NCBI RefSeq assembly: GCF_051235805.1 | Contig: NZ_JBPNXV010000001.1 | Location: 1,860,001 to 1,924,000, forward strand | DNA length: 64,000 bases | Source of the DNA: Pseudothermotoga_B sp051235805 | GTDB lineage: Bacteria > Thermotogota > Thermotogae > Thermotogales > DSM-5069 | Direction of reading: 5' to 3' | Shown here: in pieces, positions 42,093-50,978 of the stretch | How the letters are laid out: each line of letters begins with the position of its first letter | How positions within the stretch are numbered: position 1 is the first letter of the stretch | Translations under genes and position numbers: made by a program | Notes under the pieces: model-generated | What the model was told of the DNA's origin: nothing | The model's input: the letters and a program-made list of their open reading frames with translations, nothing else | The model's database searches: none

Positions 42093-43597
42093 CTTCGCAC
42101 CTCCACTGGTAACTTCCCAACTGGTTTTACCTCACCGAGCAATACTTTGAGTAATGCTTTCTGAGATACCATCTCATATCCATAAGAACATATTGAAGAT
42201 GATTCTACAACAAAACAATCATATGGATTTCTCAAAGCAACAACCAAGAGTTTCTTGAAATTCTTTCTCGCCTTTTCAAGTGCCGATCTCTGCCAATCAG
42301 AGAGATGAGCATTTTCGGTGAAGAAAACACATCGATCTGCAGAAAGATCGAATTCTTTGTCTTTCTCAAGTACGAAAAATCTTGAACCAAATCGCTTAGA
42401 GAGTTTATCGGCAACCCACGGTATGTTAGGCTCTATCTCTTGTACCTGCACCAGTCTGCTGGTCTTCACAGTCACCACCCAATCATCTTTGGAGAGAAAA
42501 ACAGGTATCATCTGATCGTTATCAGCAATAAGAGTTATAGACTTTTCTGCTATTGACTCCATGATCTTCTGGTCTTCTACAAGATCGAAATTCGGTTCGT
42601 CAGAAAACTCTTTCAGTGCAAATGTATCTTTGAACCTCTGCACCCTTTGTAATGACTCTGCGAGGCGATTTTCAAGTTCCTTGGATTCTTCCACAGCCTT
42701 CGTCAAAGTTTTGAAGGCAGAAAGTTGAGCCGCAGGTTCGTGACAGACAGTCAGTACATCCATACCCGCTTTAAATGATTCAATCACCGCTTCTTCGACG
42801 GACATTTTCTTGATAACGCCACCCATCAACAAATCATCGGCTATGGCTATGCCACTGTATTTCAACCTTTTTCTTAGAAGATCTGTCACTATCTCTCTGC
42901 TGACTGTGGCTGGCACTCTCTGGCTCTGCAACTTTGGCAAGTGTATGTGAGATGGCATAACAGATTCAATGCCCTCTTTCATCAACTCAACGAATGGAAC
43001 CAGTTCCCATCTCTGCAGATCAGACAAATCTTTCTCAAGAGTAGGCATATCGATGTGTGCATCGACGTTCACACTACCCTTGCCTGGAAAATGTTTTGCG
43101 CAAGCAGCGACCTTCATTTCCTTCAGACCCGCGTAAAAGGCTTTGGAAAACCTCACAACCTTCTGTGGGGTGTCGCCAAAACTCCTAACGCCGATCCCTG
43201 GGTTGCTTGGATTGTCGTTTATATCGACAACTGGTGCGAGGTTCCAAGTTATACCCAAAGCCTTCATCTCTTGTGCGAGTATCTTCCCAGCAACGTATGC
43301 GTTGTTCTCGTCATCTGTGGCCGCAAGCGCCATGGCACCGCACGATACTGCAAAACCATCTCTGAGCCTTGTAACGATTCCACCTTCTTGATCTATGGCA
43401 AAAACAACAGGTTTTTTGACGATCTTTAGAACCCCTTTCAGAAAATCACGCACCTGTGAGGCAGACTCGATGTTCCTGGCAAACAGTATCACAAAGCCCG
43501 GTTTGATCTGTTCAAGAACTTTGATTGTGTCTGTGTCAAGCTCCTTGCCCGGAAGTCCTACCATGAAAAGATTGCTAACCATCTCTTCTAAACGCAT
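42089..43597 (-). CDS. nagZ: GH3 beta-N-acetylglucosaminidase (NagZ-type)
   Basis: 502 aa, two-domain form, longer than E. coli NagZ (~340). Catalytic domain: AIDQEGGIVTRLRDGF, NLAPVVDINDNPSNPGIGVRSF, KHFPG at 168-172 with the NagZ-specific Asp179-x-His181 acid/base loop, and IAIADDLLMGG with nucleophile Asp254. No signal peptide, so it is cytoplasmic and cuts GlcNAc-anhydroMurNAc or GlcNAc-MurNAc fragments after import. First gene of the operon that continues with murQ, GntR and the importer genes. Confidence 0.93.
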   Translation of the reverse strand: MRLEEMVSNLFMVGLPGKELDTDTIKVLEQIKPGFVILFARNIESASQVRDFLKGVLKIVKKPVVFAIDQEGGIVTRLRDGFAVSCGAMALAATDDENNAYVAGKILAQEMKALGITWNLAPVVDINDNPSNPGIGVRSFGDTPQKVVRFSKAFYAGLKEMKVAACAKHFPGKGSVNVDAHIDMPTLEKDLSDLQRWELVPFVELMKEGIESVMPSHIHLPKLQSQRVPATVSREIVTDLLRKRLKYSGIAIADDLLMGGVIKKMSVEEAVIESFKAGMDVLTVCHEPAAQLSAFKTLTKAVEESKELENRLAESLQRVQRFKDTFALKEFSDEPNFDLVEDQKIMESIAEKSITLIADNDQMIPVFLSKDDWVVTVKTSRLVQVQEIEPNIPWVADKLSKRFGSRFFVLEKDKEFDLSADRCVFFTENAHLSDWQRSALEKARKNFKKLLVVALRNPYDCFVVESSSICSYGYEMVSQKALLKVLLGEVKPVGKLPVEVRR

Positions 43598-43620
43598 TGC
43601 TCTCCTCCTCGTTGATAGAT

Positions 43621-43629
43621 ATTATATCA
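43621..43629 (-). promoter_or_regulatory. extended -10 promoter of the nagZ operon
   Basis: The minus strand reads TGATATAAT, 24 bases before the nagZ ATG. The -35 is weak (AAGACA at 18-base spacing). Same 9-mer as at 8319 and 25502. Confidence 0.5.
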
Positions 43630-43648
43630 GATACTGTGGCAATATGTC

Positions 43649-43676
43649 TTTACATTATGGTCATTCATGGTATAAG
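43649..43676 (+). promoter_or_regulatory. promoter of the etfB-etfA-dehydrogenase operon
   Basis: TTTACA (43649-43654), 16 bases, TATAAG (43671-43676); divergent from the nagZ promoter within a 106-base gap. Predicted start near 43683. Confidence 0.5.
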
Positions 43677-43703
43677 ATATGTACAGCTGAGAGGAGAGTG
43701 TTC

Positions 43704-44504
43704 ATGAAGGTCTTGGTGCTGATCAAACAGGTTCCAGACACCGACAGAGTGAAGATAGACCCATTGACAGGCACGATGATCCGAGAGGGACTCGATGTTG
43801 TCATAAACCCCCTTGATCTACACGCACTCGAGTTGGCAATTCAGCTGAAAGAAACTCACAGAGCTCACATAACGGTTTTGAGCATGGGACCGATGAGTAC
43901 AGAGATAGTCTTGCGTGATGCACTCGCACTTGGGGCTGACAGAGCTATTTTACTCTCTGATCCTTCTTTTGCTGGTTCAGACACCTGGGCAACCAGTTAT
44001 ACGCTGTGTAAAGCCATCGAAAAGTTGAAGATAGAATACGATCTCGTGCTCTGTGGTGAAAAAGCCACAGACGGAGAGACAGGTCAAGTTGGTGTTGAAC
44101 TCGGTGTGCTTTTGAACATTCCCGTTTTGACATACGTTTCAAAGTTTTTATCCTCAGATGGCGAGTATATAGTTGTTCAACGAGCAACAGAAGACGCATA
44201 CGAAACTTGGAAAGTCAAGCTTCCTGCTTTGATAGCCGTTTTGAGGAGTGTCAGCGAGCCAAGACTTCCAACGCTTTCAGGAAAGAAAGAGGCTTTGTCG
44301 AAAAGAATAGAAATCTACACTGCCAAAGATTTGGAAATACCGAGTGATCAAACAGGTCTCAAAGGTTCTCCAACAAGGGTTGTAAAGGTCTACAACACGA
44401 AACTTTCCAGAAATTGCAAAGTTTATGCCGGAAAAGAACTGAACGAAGGCATTAAAAAGGTTGTTGAAATTCTCAAGGAATACAAAGGAAGCGTGGTAAG
44501 ATGA
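43704..44504 (+). CDS. etfB: electron transfer flavoprotein, beta subunit
   Basis: 266 aa. Starts MKVLVLIKQVPDTDRVKIDP after GAGGAGAG; the frame is open upstream through the promoter but that part is not conserved. ETF-beta landmarks: ALELAIQLKETHRAHITVLSMG, LALGADRAILLSDPSFAGSDT, DLVLCGEKATDGETGQVGVEL (nucleotide-binding). Forms the ETF heterodimer with the next gene and may carry NADH-linked flavin chemistry in a confurcating complex. Confidence 0.95.
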   Translation: MKVLVLIKQVPDTDRVKIDPLTGTMIREGLDVVINPLDLHALELAIQLKETHRAHITVLSMGPMSTEIVLRDALALGADRAILLSDPSFAGSDTWATSYTLCKAIEKLKIEYDLVLCGEKATDGETGQVGVELGVLLNIPVLTYVSKFLSSDGEYIVVQRATEDAYETWKVKLPALIAVLRSVSEPRLPTLSGKKEALSKRIEIYTAKDLEIPSDQTGLKGSPTRVVKVYNTKLSRNCKVYAGKELNEGIKKVVEILKEYKGSVVR

Positions 44505-45451
44505 TCGGTGTTATCAACGATCGATTGGACAAAAATGCCCTTGAACTTTTGAGCAAGGCAGACCAGATGGCTCAAAAGATCAACACTCAAGTTGCCCTTT
44601 TTTTGATCACAGATAGATCCCCGGAGGCAGATTTGGCATCTGACTATGCAGATATAACTGTTTTGTTGTTGTCGGAAATCTTTGAAAGATTCTCATTGTA
44701 TCCGTTTTTGATAAATCTCGAAGCCGTCGTTCTCAAATACAAACCAAACATTCTTCTTGCTCCAGCGACCACCTTTGGCAGAACGATAATGCCTGCGCTC
44801 GCAGCAAGACTTAGAACGGGTCTAACTGCTGATTGTACAGATCTCGATGTTGATACAGATGGTAATCTTCTGCAAACAAGACCTGCGATCGGTGGGAATG
44901 TCATGGCAACGATCATTACACCGAATCATCGTCCACAGATGGCGACCGTTCGACCGAAATCTTTTTCGATCGAAGATCCAAAGAAGAAAGGAAAAATCAT
45001 CTTTGAAGAGCCGATCTTCGTTCAAGACAACTGTGAACTCATCGGTATAGAAAAAAGAGAGACAACGGCGAAGATCGAGGAAGCACAAGTAGTAATATCG
45101 GTTGGAAAGGGCTTGAGACGAAAGGAGAACACACAGATAGCAGAAAGCTTGGCGAAGCTTTTGAACGGTGCCGTGGGAGCAACAAGAGCGGTTGTCGATG
45201 TGAAATGGTTTTCCCACGACCACCAAGTTGGCTTGAGCGGTAAGACTGTGAAACCAAAGGTGTACATCGCAGCGGGCATCTCTGGTGCCGTGCAACATAT
45301 AGCAGGAATGCAGACTTCAGAGATTGTAATAGCCATCAACAAAGACAGATATGCACCTATTTTCAAAGTCGCAGACATTGGATTGGTGGCAGATGCGTAC
45401 AGTACCCTCGAACAAATCGCAAAGCTGCTGGAGGATGAAGAAAATGAATGA
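44501..45451 (+). CDS. etfA: electron transfer flavoprotein, alpha subunit
   Basis: 316 aa, overlapping etfB (ATGA). C-terminal FAD domain: RAVVDVKWFSHDHQVGLSGK, VYIAAGISGAVQHIAGM (254-270), VIAINKDRYAPIFKVADIGLVAD. There is no N-terminal ferredoxin domain and no iron-sulfur cysteine set, in contrast to the alpha subunit of Acetobacterium woodii lactate dehydrogenase. The ATG has no separate strong ribosome site, so coupling to etfB is likely. Confidence 0.95.
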   Translation: MIGVINDRLDKNALELLSKADQMAQKINTQVALFLITDRSPEADLASDYADITVLLLSEIFERFSLYPFLINLEAVVLKYKPNILLAPATTFGRTIMPALAARLRTGLTADCTDLDVDTDGNLLQTRPAIGGNVMATIITPNHRPQMATVRPKSFSIEDPKKKGKIIFEEPIFVQDNCELIGIEKRETTAKIEEAQVVISVGKGLRRKENTQIAESLAKLLNGAVGATRAVVDVKWFSHDHQVGLSGKTVKPKVYIAAGISGAVQHIAGMQTSEIVIAINKDRYAPIFKVADIGLVADAYSTLEQIAKLLEDEENE

Positions 45452-46838
45452 GATCATAAAGAGGATAGAAAACATTGTGGGCTGTGAAAATGTAAAAGTC
45501 GATCGTGATGAGATTGAAAAGTATGCGAAAGATGAAACAAGTTCTGTGAAGGAGTCTTTGCCTCTCGCCGTTGTGTTCCCAACGAACACGGAACAAGTGA
45601 GTGAAATAATGAAATTGGCAAATCAGTATAGCATCCCTGTTACACCAAGGGGTGCAGGAACAGGTCTTTCAGGAGGCGCAATACCCAAAGAAAATGGCAT
45701 AGTTCTTTCGCTTGAAAAGATGAATCATATTGTTGAACTGGATCTGGAAAACATGGCAGTCGTCGTCGAGCCTGGTGTGATAACAGACGAAATACAAAAA
45801 CTTGCAGAAGAGAATGGTTTTTTCTATGCGGGAGATCCAGCGAGTAGTGAGAGTTCGTCGATAGGTGGTAATCTGGCAGAAAATGCTGGTGGCGTGAAAG
45901 TCTTGAAGTATGGACCAACTGGTTTTCATGTTTTGGGAATCGAAGTTGTACTTGCAACAGGTGAGATCGTCAACTTTGGTGGAAAGATGATGAAGAATGT
46001 CATGGGTTATGACATGGTAAGACTCTTTGTTGGCAGTGAGGGCACATTAGGGATTGTGACGAAGATCATACTCAGGTTGATACCAAAGCCGAAATATTCA
46101 GCTGTGCTACTAACGCCTTTCAAAGATATGCAGACCGCTGTGGCTTGTGTACCGAAGGTTCTATGTGAATCGGGAATATTGCCAACCTCTATCGAGCTGA
46201 TGGATAGATATTCTGTCGAAATATCTTCAAAGTTCTTGAATGAGACGATACCACAGCAGGGAGCCGATTGTCATCTGATCTTTGAAATAGACAGCCTTGA
46301 CAGAGAAAGTCTGACCAGAGCGTACATCTCTCTTGGTGAGAAGCTTCAGCAAATGGGTGCGTTAGAGGTTTACATCGCAGACAACAGACATCAAAAGATG
46401 AAGATCTGGAAGTTCAGAAAGGCAATAGCCGAGGGCATCATAGCCTTTAGACCGAAACACTGCATGGAAGATGTGAGCGTACCTATAAAAACCATACCAA
46501 CTTTGATCAAAGCCAGCTACGAAATAGCCAAGAAAAATGGTGTGGAAGTACTCAACTTTGGGCACGTAGGCGATGGGAATGTCCATGTGACCTTTCTAAA
46601 ACCCGATGGGATGAGCGATGAAGATTGGGAAAAATCGATGCATAGATCTCTAACAGAACTCTACCAAGTAACCGTTGATCTTGATGGCACTATGACAGGT
46701 GAACACGGTGTGGGCTTGAAGAGAAAAGATTTTCTACCCATCTTCATGAATAAGTCAGAGATCGAACTGATGAAAAAGATCAAAAAGGCATTCGATCCAA
46801 ACAATATTCTCAACCCGGGTAAGATCTTCCCAGATTGA
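45444..46838 (+). CDS. FAD-linked 2-hydroxyacid (D-lactate/glycolate) dehydrogenase
   Basis: 464 aa. GlcD/LctD-type: PCMH FAD domain with TPRGAGTGLSGGAIPKENGIVLSLEKM, GDPASSESSSIGGNLAENAGG and RLFVGSEGTLGIVTKI; C-terminal domain ends MTGEHGVGLKRKDFL...FDPNNILNPGKIF. The active-site HVGDGNVHV is intact. Overlaps etfA by 8 bases, so it probably uses this ETF as electron acceptor, possibly confurcating with NAD+. ATG at 45444 preferred: GGAGG at 45430 is 9 bases away, whereas ATG 45435 abuts it. Confidence 0.9.
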   Translation: MNEIIKRIENIVGCENVKVDRDEIEKYAKDETSSVKESLPLAVVFPTNTEQVSEIMKLANQYSIPVTPRGAGTGLSGGAIPKENGIVLSLEKMNHIVELDLENMAVVVEPGVITDEIQKLAEENGFFYAGDPASSESSSIGGNLAENAGGVKVLKYGPTGFHVLGIEVVLATGEIVNFGGKMMKNVMGYDMVRLFVGSEGTLGIVTKIILRLIPKPKYSAVLLTPFKDMQTAVACVPKVLCESGILPTSIELMDRYSVEISSKFLNETIPQQGADCHLIFEIDSLDRESLTRAYISLGEKLQQMGALEVYIADNRHQKMKIWKFRKAIAEGIIAFRPKHCMEDVSVPIKTIPTLIKASYEIAKKNGVEVLNFGHVGDGNVHVTFLKPDGMSDEDWEKSMHRSLTELYQVTVDLDGTMTGEHGVGLKRKDFLPIFMNKSEIELMKKIKKAFDPNNILNPGKIFPD

Positions 46839-47684
46839 TCAGAAACTCACCTTTTGTCTCTTCGCGATCAGGTTGGGTAAAGCATACCTCAAGGTCACAG
46901 AGGAAAGTATTATCGTTCCTCCTATGAACGCCCAAACACTCGGTTTTTCGCCGGTCGCCAAGAAAACCCAAACTGGATTGAGAATTGGCTCAACTACCGA
47001 GATCAGTATCGCTTCGAGAGCAGTAACGTGCTTTATGGCAATCGAATAAAATATGTAAGACAAGCCCAATTGGAAGACACCCAGCAGAATGAGTCCAACC
47101 CAACCGATTGGATCTGGACTACCTTTGAACATGAACGGCAAACCTATGAGCGCCGTCAATATGTTACCCATGATTGTCGATTCTATCGGTGAAGCATCTT
47201 TCTGCTTGCGTAGAAAGATGATGAGAAAAGCAAATGCAATACCGCTCAAAACACCCATCACGTTGCCAGCAAAACTCGACGGACCAAGTTTGTCCAAAAA
47301 GAAAAGAAAGATGCCAGATATCACAAGGACAATCGTTACCCAGTCGGCAGTCTTTGTTTTTTCTTTCAAAATGAGAGAACCAAAGATCGCAACATAGACT
47401 GGTGAACCATACTGTAAGAGGATTGCATTAGCTGCAGTTGTGTATTTGTTGGCTGAGACAAACAGCAAGACTGTGGCAGCATAAAACAATGCAGCCAGCA
47501 GTTGATCTGTCCTGAAGGTGAATTTTGGCTTTCTAACATAAGCCAAAATGACCAGGGCAGAGATAGCACTCCTTGTACCAGCGATCGCCAGTGGATGCCA
47601 ATGAACCAATTTTATGAGTATGCCTGCAAGACTCCATAAGGTTGCTGCGAAAACCATGTAAGTAACTGCTTTGGATCTTTTCAT
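46839..47684 (-). CDS. EamA/DMT-family transporter
   Basis: 281 aa with about ten transmembrane helices in two EamA repeats: first YMVFAATLWSLAGILIKL to LLQYGSPVYVAIFGSLILKEK, second GNVMGVLSGIAFAFLIIF to LISVVEPILNPVWVFLATGE. Exports or imports small metabolites; the substrate is not predictable. Its stop abuts the dehydrogenase stop (convergent, no gap). The upstream gap 47685-47834 holds no gene and no clear promoter. Confidence 0.88.
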   Translation of the reverse strand: MKRSKAVTYMVFAATLWSLAGILIKLVHWHPLAIAGTRSAISALVILAYVRKPKFTFRTDQLLAALFYAATVLLFVSANKYTTAANAILLQYGSPVYVAIFGSLILKEKTKTADWVTIVLVISGIFLFFLDKLGPSSFAGNVMGVLSGIAFAFLIIFLRKQKDASPIESTIMGNILTALIGLPFMFKGSPDPIGWVGLILLGVFQLGLSYIFYSIAIKHVTALEAILISVVEPILNPVWVFLATGEKPSVWAFIGGTIILSSVTLRYALPNLIAKRQKVSF

Positions 47685-47834
47685 TTATCCTTCTCCTTCA
47701 AAATCTTTACAATCACAAGCTTAGTACAATTTTGAGGCAATAATTTGACGAACAAATTGATGATTATTGAACAGAGAATTTAGAATGAAAAGACCCAAAG
47801 CCGAAAGATCATTCGAAGTTGAAGAACAGCTGAC

Positions 47835-48545
47835 CTACTGACTTGTTTCAGTCTTGCCAAGGTCTTTCTCGGCTTTGAATAAGTCTTTGAGTTGTTTACC
47901 AGTTTCCATGAAGTAAAGTCTTTCAGAAACGTTTGTCAGATGGTCTGCGATCCTCTCAAGGTGTCTTATCAAGAAGGCTTCCTCCAGATAGACTCTCATC
48001 ATCCTTGGATTACTCTCACGACAAGCAAGCTCTATGAGATTCTCGTGTCCTTCGTTGTGCAACCTGTCGACTTCGTCGTCTTTTTTCCACACCTTCACCG
48101 CAAGATTGAGATCTTTGTTTGTAACAGCCTCAACGGTCTGTTTGAGCATCACCAAAATGATCTTTGTCATTTCGTTGAGAGTCTTCCAGGAGTTGAAACT
48201 CTCTATTCCACGCTGAAGATGTCTGCTCAGCTGTGCTATGTTGACACATTCGTCAGCGATCCTTTCAAGATCTATCGAAAGACCAATCATAGCTACTACA
48301 AATCTCAAATCATCTGCCAGTGGTTGATATTTTGCAATTACATCGAAGGCAGTTGTCTGAATCGTCAAATCGAGTTGATCAAAGTAATCGTCTAATTCTT
48401 CAATCTCTCTGATGGCATATTCACTGGAAGATTGGATAGCAAAGAGCGTCTTTTCGAACAGACTGTCTACTCCGGTTAGAAATTCCATTAACTTCTCATT
48501 TAGGAATTCCATCTCTTTCTCGTAATGAATTGTCCTTCGCGTCAT
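47835..48545 (-). CDS. phoU: phosphate transport regulator PhoU
   Basis: 236 aa, all helical, with two PhoU repeats: LAIREIEELDDYFDQLDLTIQ-type region and LADDLRFVVAMIGLSIDLERIADECVNIAQLS in repeat 1; LIELACRESNPRMMRVYLEEAFLIRHLERIADHLTNVSERL in repeat 2, each with the metal-binding E-R-x-x-D motif. Links PstB activity to the sensor kinase and inhibits Pho signalling when phosphate is plentiful. Last gene of the pst operon; AGGTGAG before the ATG. Confidence 0.95.
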   Translation of the reverse strand: MTRRTIHYEKEMEFLNEKLMEFLTGVDSLFEKTLFAIQSSSEYAIREIEELDDYFDQLDLTIQTTAFDVIAKYQPLADDLRFVVAMIGLSIDLERIADECVNIAQLSRHLQRGIESFNSWKTLNEMTKIILVMLKQTVEAVTNKDLNLAVKVWKKDDEVDRLHNEGHENLIELACRESNPRMMRVYLEEAFLIRHLERIADHLTNVSERLYFMETGKQLKDLFKAEKDLGKTETSQ

Positions 48546-48555
48546 TTTCTCACCT

Positions 48556-49311
48556 TCAACCTATCTTTCCTGTCAAGAATTGTCTTGTCATTTCATGGTT
48601 CGGTGCCTTAACCACTTCAGAGGTTACACCATATTCTATCAAACGTCCTTGATACAAAAACATCACCTGGTCACTTATTCTTAAAGCTTGTCCCATGCTG
48701 TGAGTCACTATAACGACAGTGTACTGCTGTGCTATGGTTTCAAGCAATCTTTCTATGTTGGTTGTCGCAATCGGATCGAGCGCAGAGGTTGGTTCGTCAA
48801 GCAGTATCACCTCTGGTTCTATCGCAAGCGCCCTCGCTATGCACAGCCTCTGCTGTTGACCTCCCGAGAGTTGGACTGCCGGTTTCTTGAGTTTGTCTTT
48901 CACCTCATCCCATAAGAATGCCTTCCTCAGTGCTATCTCAACTCTTTCCTTGAGAATCTCTTTCTTCTTTATACCTCCTATCTTCAAACCGTATGCCACA
49001 TTATCAAAGATCGACATTGGAAAGACATTCGGTCTTTGGAAGACCATCGTTACCTTTCTTCTGTACTGGTTGAGATCTTTCATTTTGTATATATCTTGAC
49101 CTTCGAAGAATATACTTCCCTTCATCGAGAAGCTTTGAACGAGGTCGTTCAACCTGTTCAGACATCTCAAGAGCGTACTCTTTCCACAGCCAGACGGTCC
49201 CATGATAGCAGTTATACACTTTTGTTTTATCTTGGCATTTATCCTATCCAGCACCTTGTGATCTCCATAGTAAACCTGCAAATCTGTGATTTCAAAAACG
49301 ACGTCATTCAT
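48556..49311 (-). CDS. pstB: phosphate ABC importer ATPase PstB
   Basis: 251 aa. Walker A GPSGCGKST (37-45), PstB-specific LRCLNRLNDL, VTMVFQRPNVFPMSIFDNVAYGL, signature LSGGQQQRLCIARALA, Walker B VILLDEPTSALDPIAT, His switch VIVTHSM. Energises PstCA. Overlaps pstA by 8 bases. Confidence 0.97.
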   Translation of the reverse strand: MNDVVFEITDLQVYYGDHKVLDRINAKIKQKCITAIMGPSGCGKSTLLRCLNRLNDLVQSFSMKGSIFFEGQDIYKMKDLNQYRRKVTMVFQRPNVFPMSIFDNVAYGLKIGGIKKKEILKERVEIALRKAFLWDEVKDKLKKPAVQLSGGQQQRLCIARALAIEPEVILLDEPTSALDPIATTNIERLLETIAQQYTVVIVTHSMGQALRISDQVMFLYQGRLIEYGVTSEVVKAPNHEMTRQFLTGKIG

Positions 49312-50107
49312 CTTTGTTCCTCCTTAAGATCTGAACCACAGAATAGATGGCTATCATTATCAGCACCATGAGACTTGCCATTCCTTTTGCCATCCATTGA
49401 GCCTTTTCGCCAAGGTTCATAACTATCGCGTAGATACTCGTTGGCAAAGTCATAACAGGGTCTGTGATTTTACTCGGCAACTTTGTGGCATAGAAGACCG
49501 CACCAGTAACAAGTATTGGGGCAGTTTCACTGAAAGCTCTACCCAGTGTTAATATCACAGCTGTCAGTAATCCACTCTTCGAAGCCCTCAAGACCATGAG
49601 AGTCGACTGAATCTTGTTTGCTCCCAATGCGATTACGCCTTCTCTCAACTCTCTTGGTACAGCCCTGGTGAACTCAACTGCACTGTTCATGAAAAAAGGA
49701 ATAGCCATTGTAGAAAGAGTCAACGAAGCTGAGATCAGAGATGTGCCGAAACCAAGTTTTACACAGAAGAAACTCAAACCGAACAAACCATAGACTATTG
49801 ACGGTATGCTGTTCATCGTTGCAACAAGAGATTGAAGAAGAATCGAAAACCTTCTTGGTGCGAATTCACTGATGAATATCGTGCCAAAAAGTCCAACTGG
49901 TATCGTTATTAGAAAGACCACAATGATGAGCAATAAGGAACCTACCAGTGAAGGAAAGATACCTCCTTCGCTCATACCAGATCTTGGAAACTGTGTGAAA
50001 AAACCTGGTTTGAACAAATACCCGACACCAGAAAAAACTATCGTTACAATCACAATCACGAGTGCTACAAAGACCGTATAAGCTACGATTCTAAAGAACC
50101 ACTTCAC
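49304..50107 (-). CDS. pstA: phosphate ABC importer permease PstA
   Basis: 267 aa, GTG start after AAGGGGTGAAAC. Six helices; PstA landmarks GGIFPSLVGSLLLIIVVFLITIP, ISEFAPRR, NSIPSIVYGLFGLSFF, and the EAA loop VPRELREGVIALGANKIQSTLMVLRASKSGLLTAVILTLGRAFSETAPIL. Pairs with PstC. Confidence 0.95.
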   Translation of the reverse strand: MKWFFRIVAYTVFVALVIVIVTIVFSGVGYLFKPGFFTQFPRSGMSEGGIFPSLVGSLLLIIVVFLITIPVGLFGTIFISEFAPRRFSILLQSLVATMNSIPSIVYGLFGLSFFCVKLGFGTSLISASLTLSTMAIPFFMNSAVEFTRAVPRELREGVIALGANKIQSTLMVLRASKSGLLTAVILTLGRAFSETAPILVTGAVFYATKLPSKITDPVMTLPTSIYAIVMNLGEKAQWMAKGMASLMVLIMIAIYSVVQILRRNKDE

Positions 50108-50111
50108 CGTT

Positions 50112-50978
50112 TCACCCCTTAATCCATCTTTCAGTCTTTCTCACGAAATAGTTGGTGAGCAAATTGAGCAGGAGCGAACCTATCAATAACAAAAAGCCAA
50201 TGAAAAACAATGAACTGTAGTGAAGGCTACCAACTTCAACCTCTCCTATCTCACTTCCAAGTGCCGCCGTCAGAGGACGAACAGGATCGAGAAAAGATTT
50301 CGGCAGTATATTTGCACCTCCAGCCACCATTAAAACTATCATCGTTTCACCGAAGATTCTATTGAAAACTACCATCATCGCGTTCACAATACCAGGCAAA
50401 GCGTGTCTTATCTCAACATACATCAAATGCAAATCCTTTGCACCAAGTGAGACACACCCTTCGATAACCTCTCTTGGCACCTTTTCAAAGGACTGATAAG
50501 CCAAACTGATCATGAAAGGTAAGGTCAAAACAGCTAACATTATTGAAGCATTGAGAAAGTTCTGAGCTGTCCACGAACCAAATTTCAAAAGCATCGAACC
50601 AACCACTACGACACCGAAAAATCCAAGAACCACAGATGGTATACTGCTCACATATTCGAGGATTCTAAGCATAAATTCCTTCTCTTTACCTTTTGCAAAT
50701 CGATGTAAATAAAAGGCGCAGATTATTCCAATAAACCACACCCAAAGACTTGTCCAAAGAGTGAGCAGTAGAGTATTCAAAAGCATTGTTCTGATACCAA
50801 ACTCTGGTTCACTCCAGACAGGATACCAGTTAGGGGAAAACAGTTTCAGCCCCACTTCTTTTATTGCAGTAGTAGACTCAAGAGATAGGAAAAAAACTAT
50901 ACCAAAGAGTGCAGCTGCCACTGTCATGGCAGCCACGGAAACAACAAAAACAAAGAAAATCGTAAGAGAATCTTTCAT
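50112..50978 (-). CDS. pstC: phosphate ABC importer permease PstC
   Basis: 288 aa. Six helices; LESTTAIKEVGLKLFSPNWYPVWSEPEFGI near the N-terminus, then SSIPSVVLGFFGVVVVG and the EAA loop VPREVIEGCVSLGAKDLHLMYVEIRHALPGIVNAMMVVFNRIFGETMIVLMVAGG. The ATG at 50976-50978 overlaps the pstS stop; a TTG one codon earlier is also possible. Confidence 0.94.
   Translation of the reverse strand: MKDSLTIFFVFVVSVAAMTVAAALFGIVFFLSLESTTAIKEVGLKLFSPNWYPVWSEPEFGIRTMLLNTLLLTLWTSLWVWFIGIICAFYLHRFAKGKEKEFMLRILEYVSSIPSVVLGFFGVVVVGSMLLKFGSWTAQNFLNASIMLAVLTLPFMISLAYQSFEKVPREVIEGCVSLGAKDLHLMYVEIRHALPGIVNAMMVVFNRIFGETMIVLMVAGGANILPKSFLDPVRPLTAALGSEIGEVEVGSLHYSSLFFIGFLLLIGSLLLNLLTNYFVRKTERWIKG

Noticed and set aside
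43395..43703. 103-residue N-terminal extension of EtfB
   Set aside because: It runs antisense through nagZ and the promoter region; EtfB homologues begin at the MKVLVLIKQVPD start.
44822..45378. Antisense open frames of 118-158 codons opposite etfA
   Set aside because: Composition mirrors the etfA codons; no family features or start signals.
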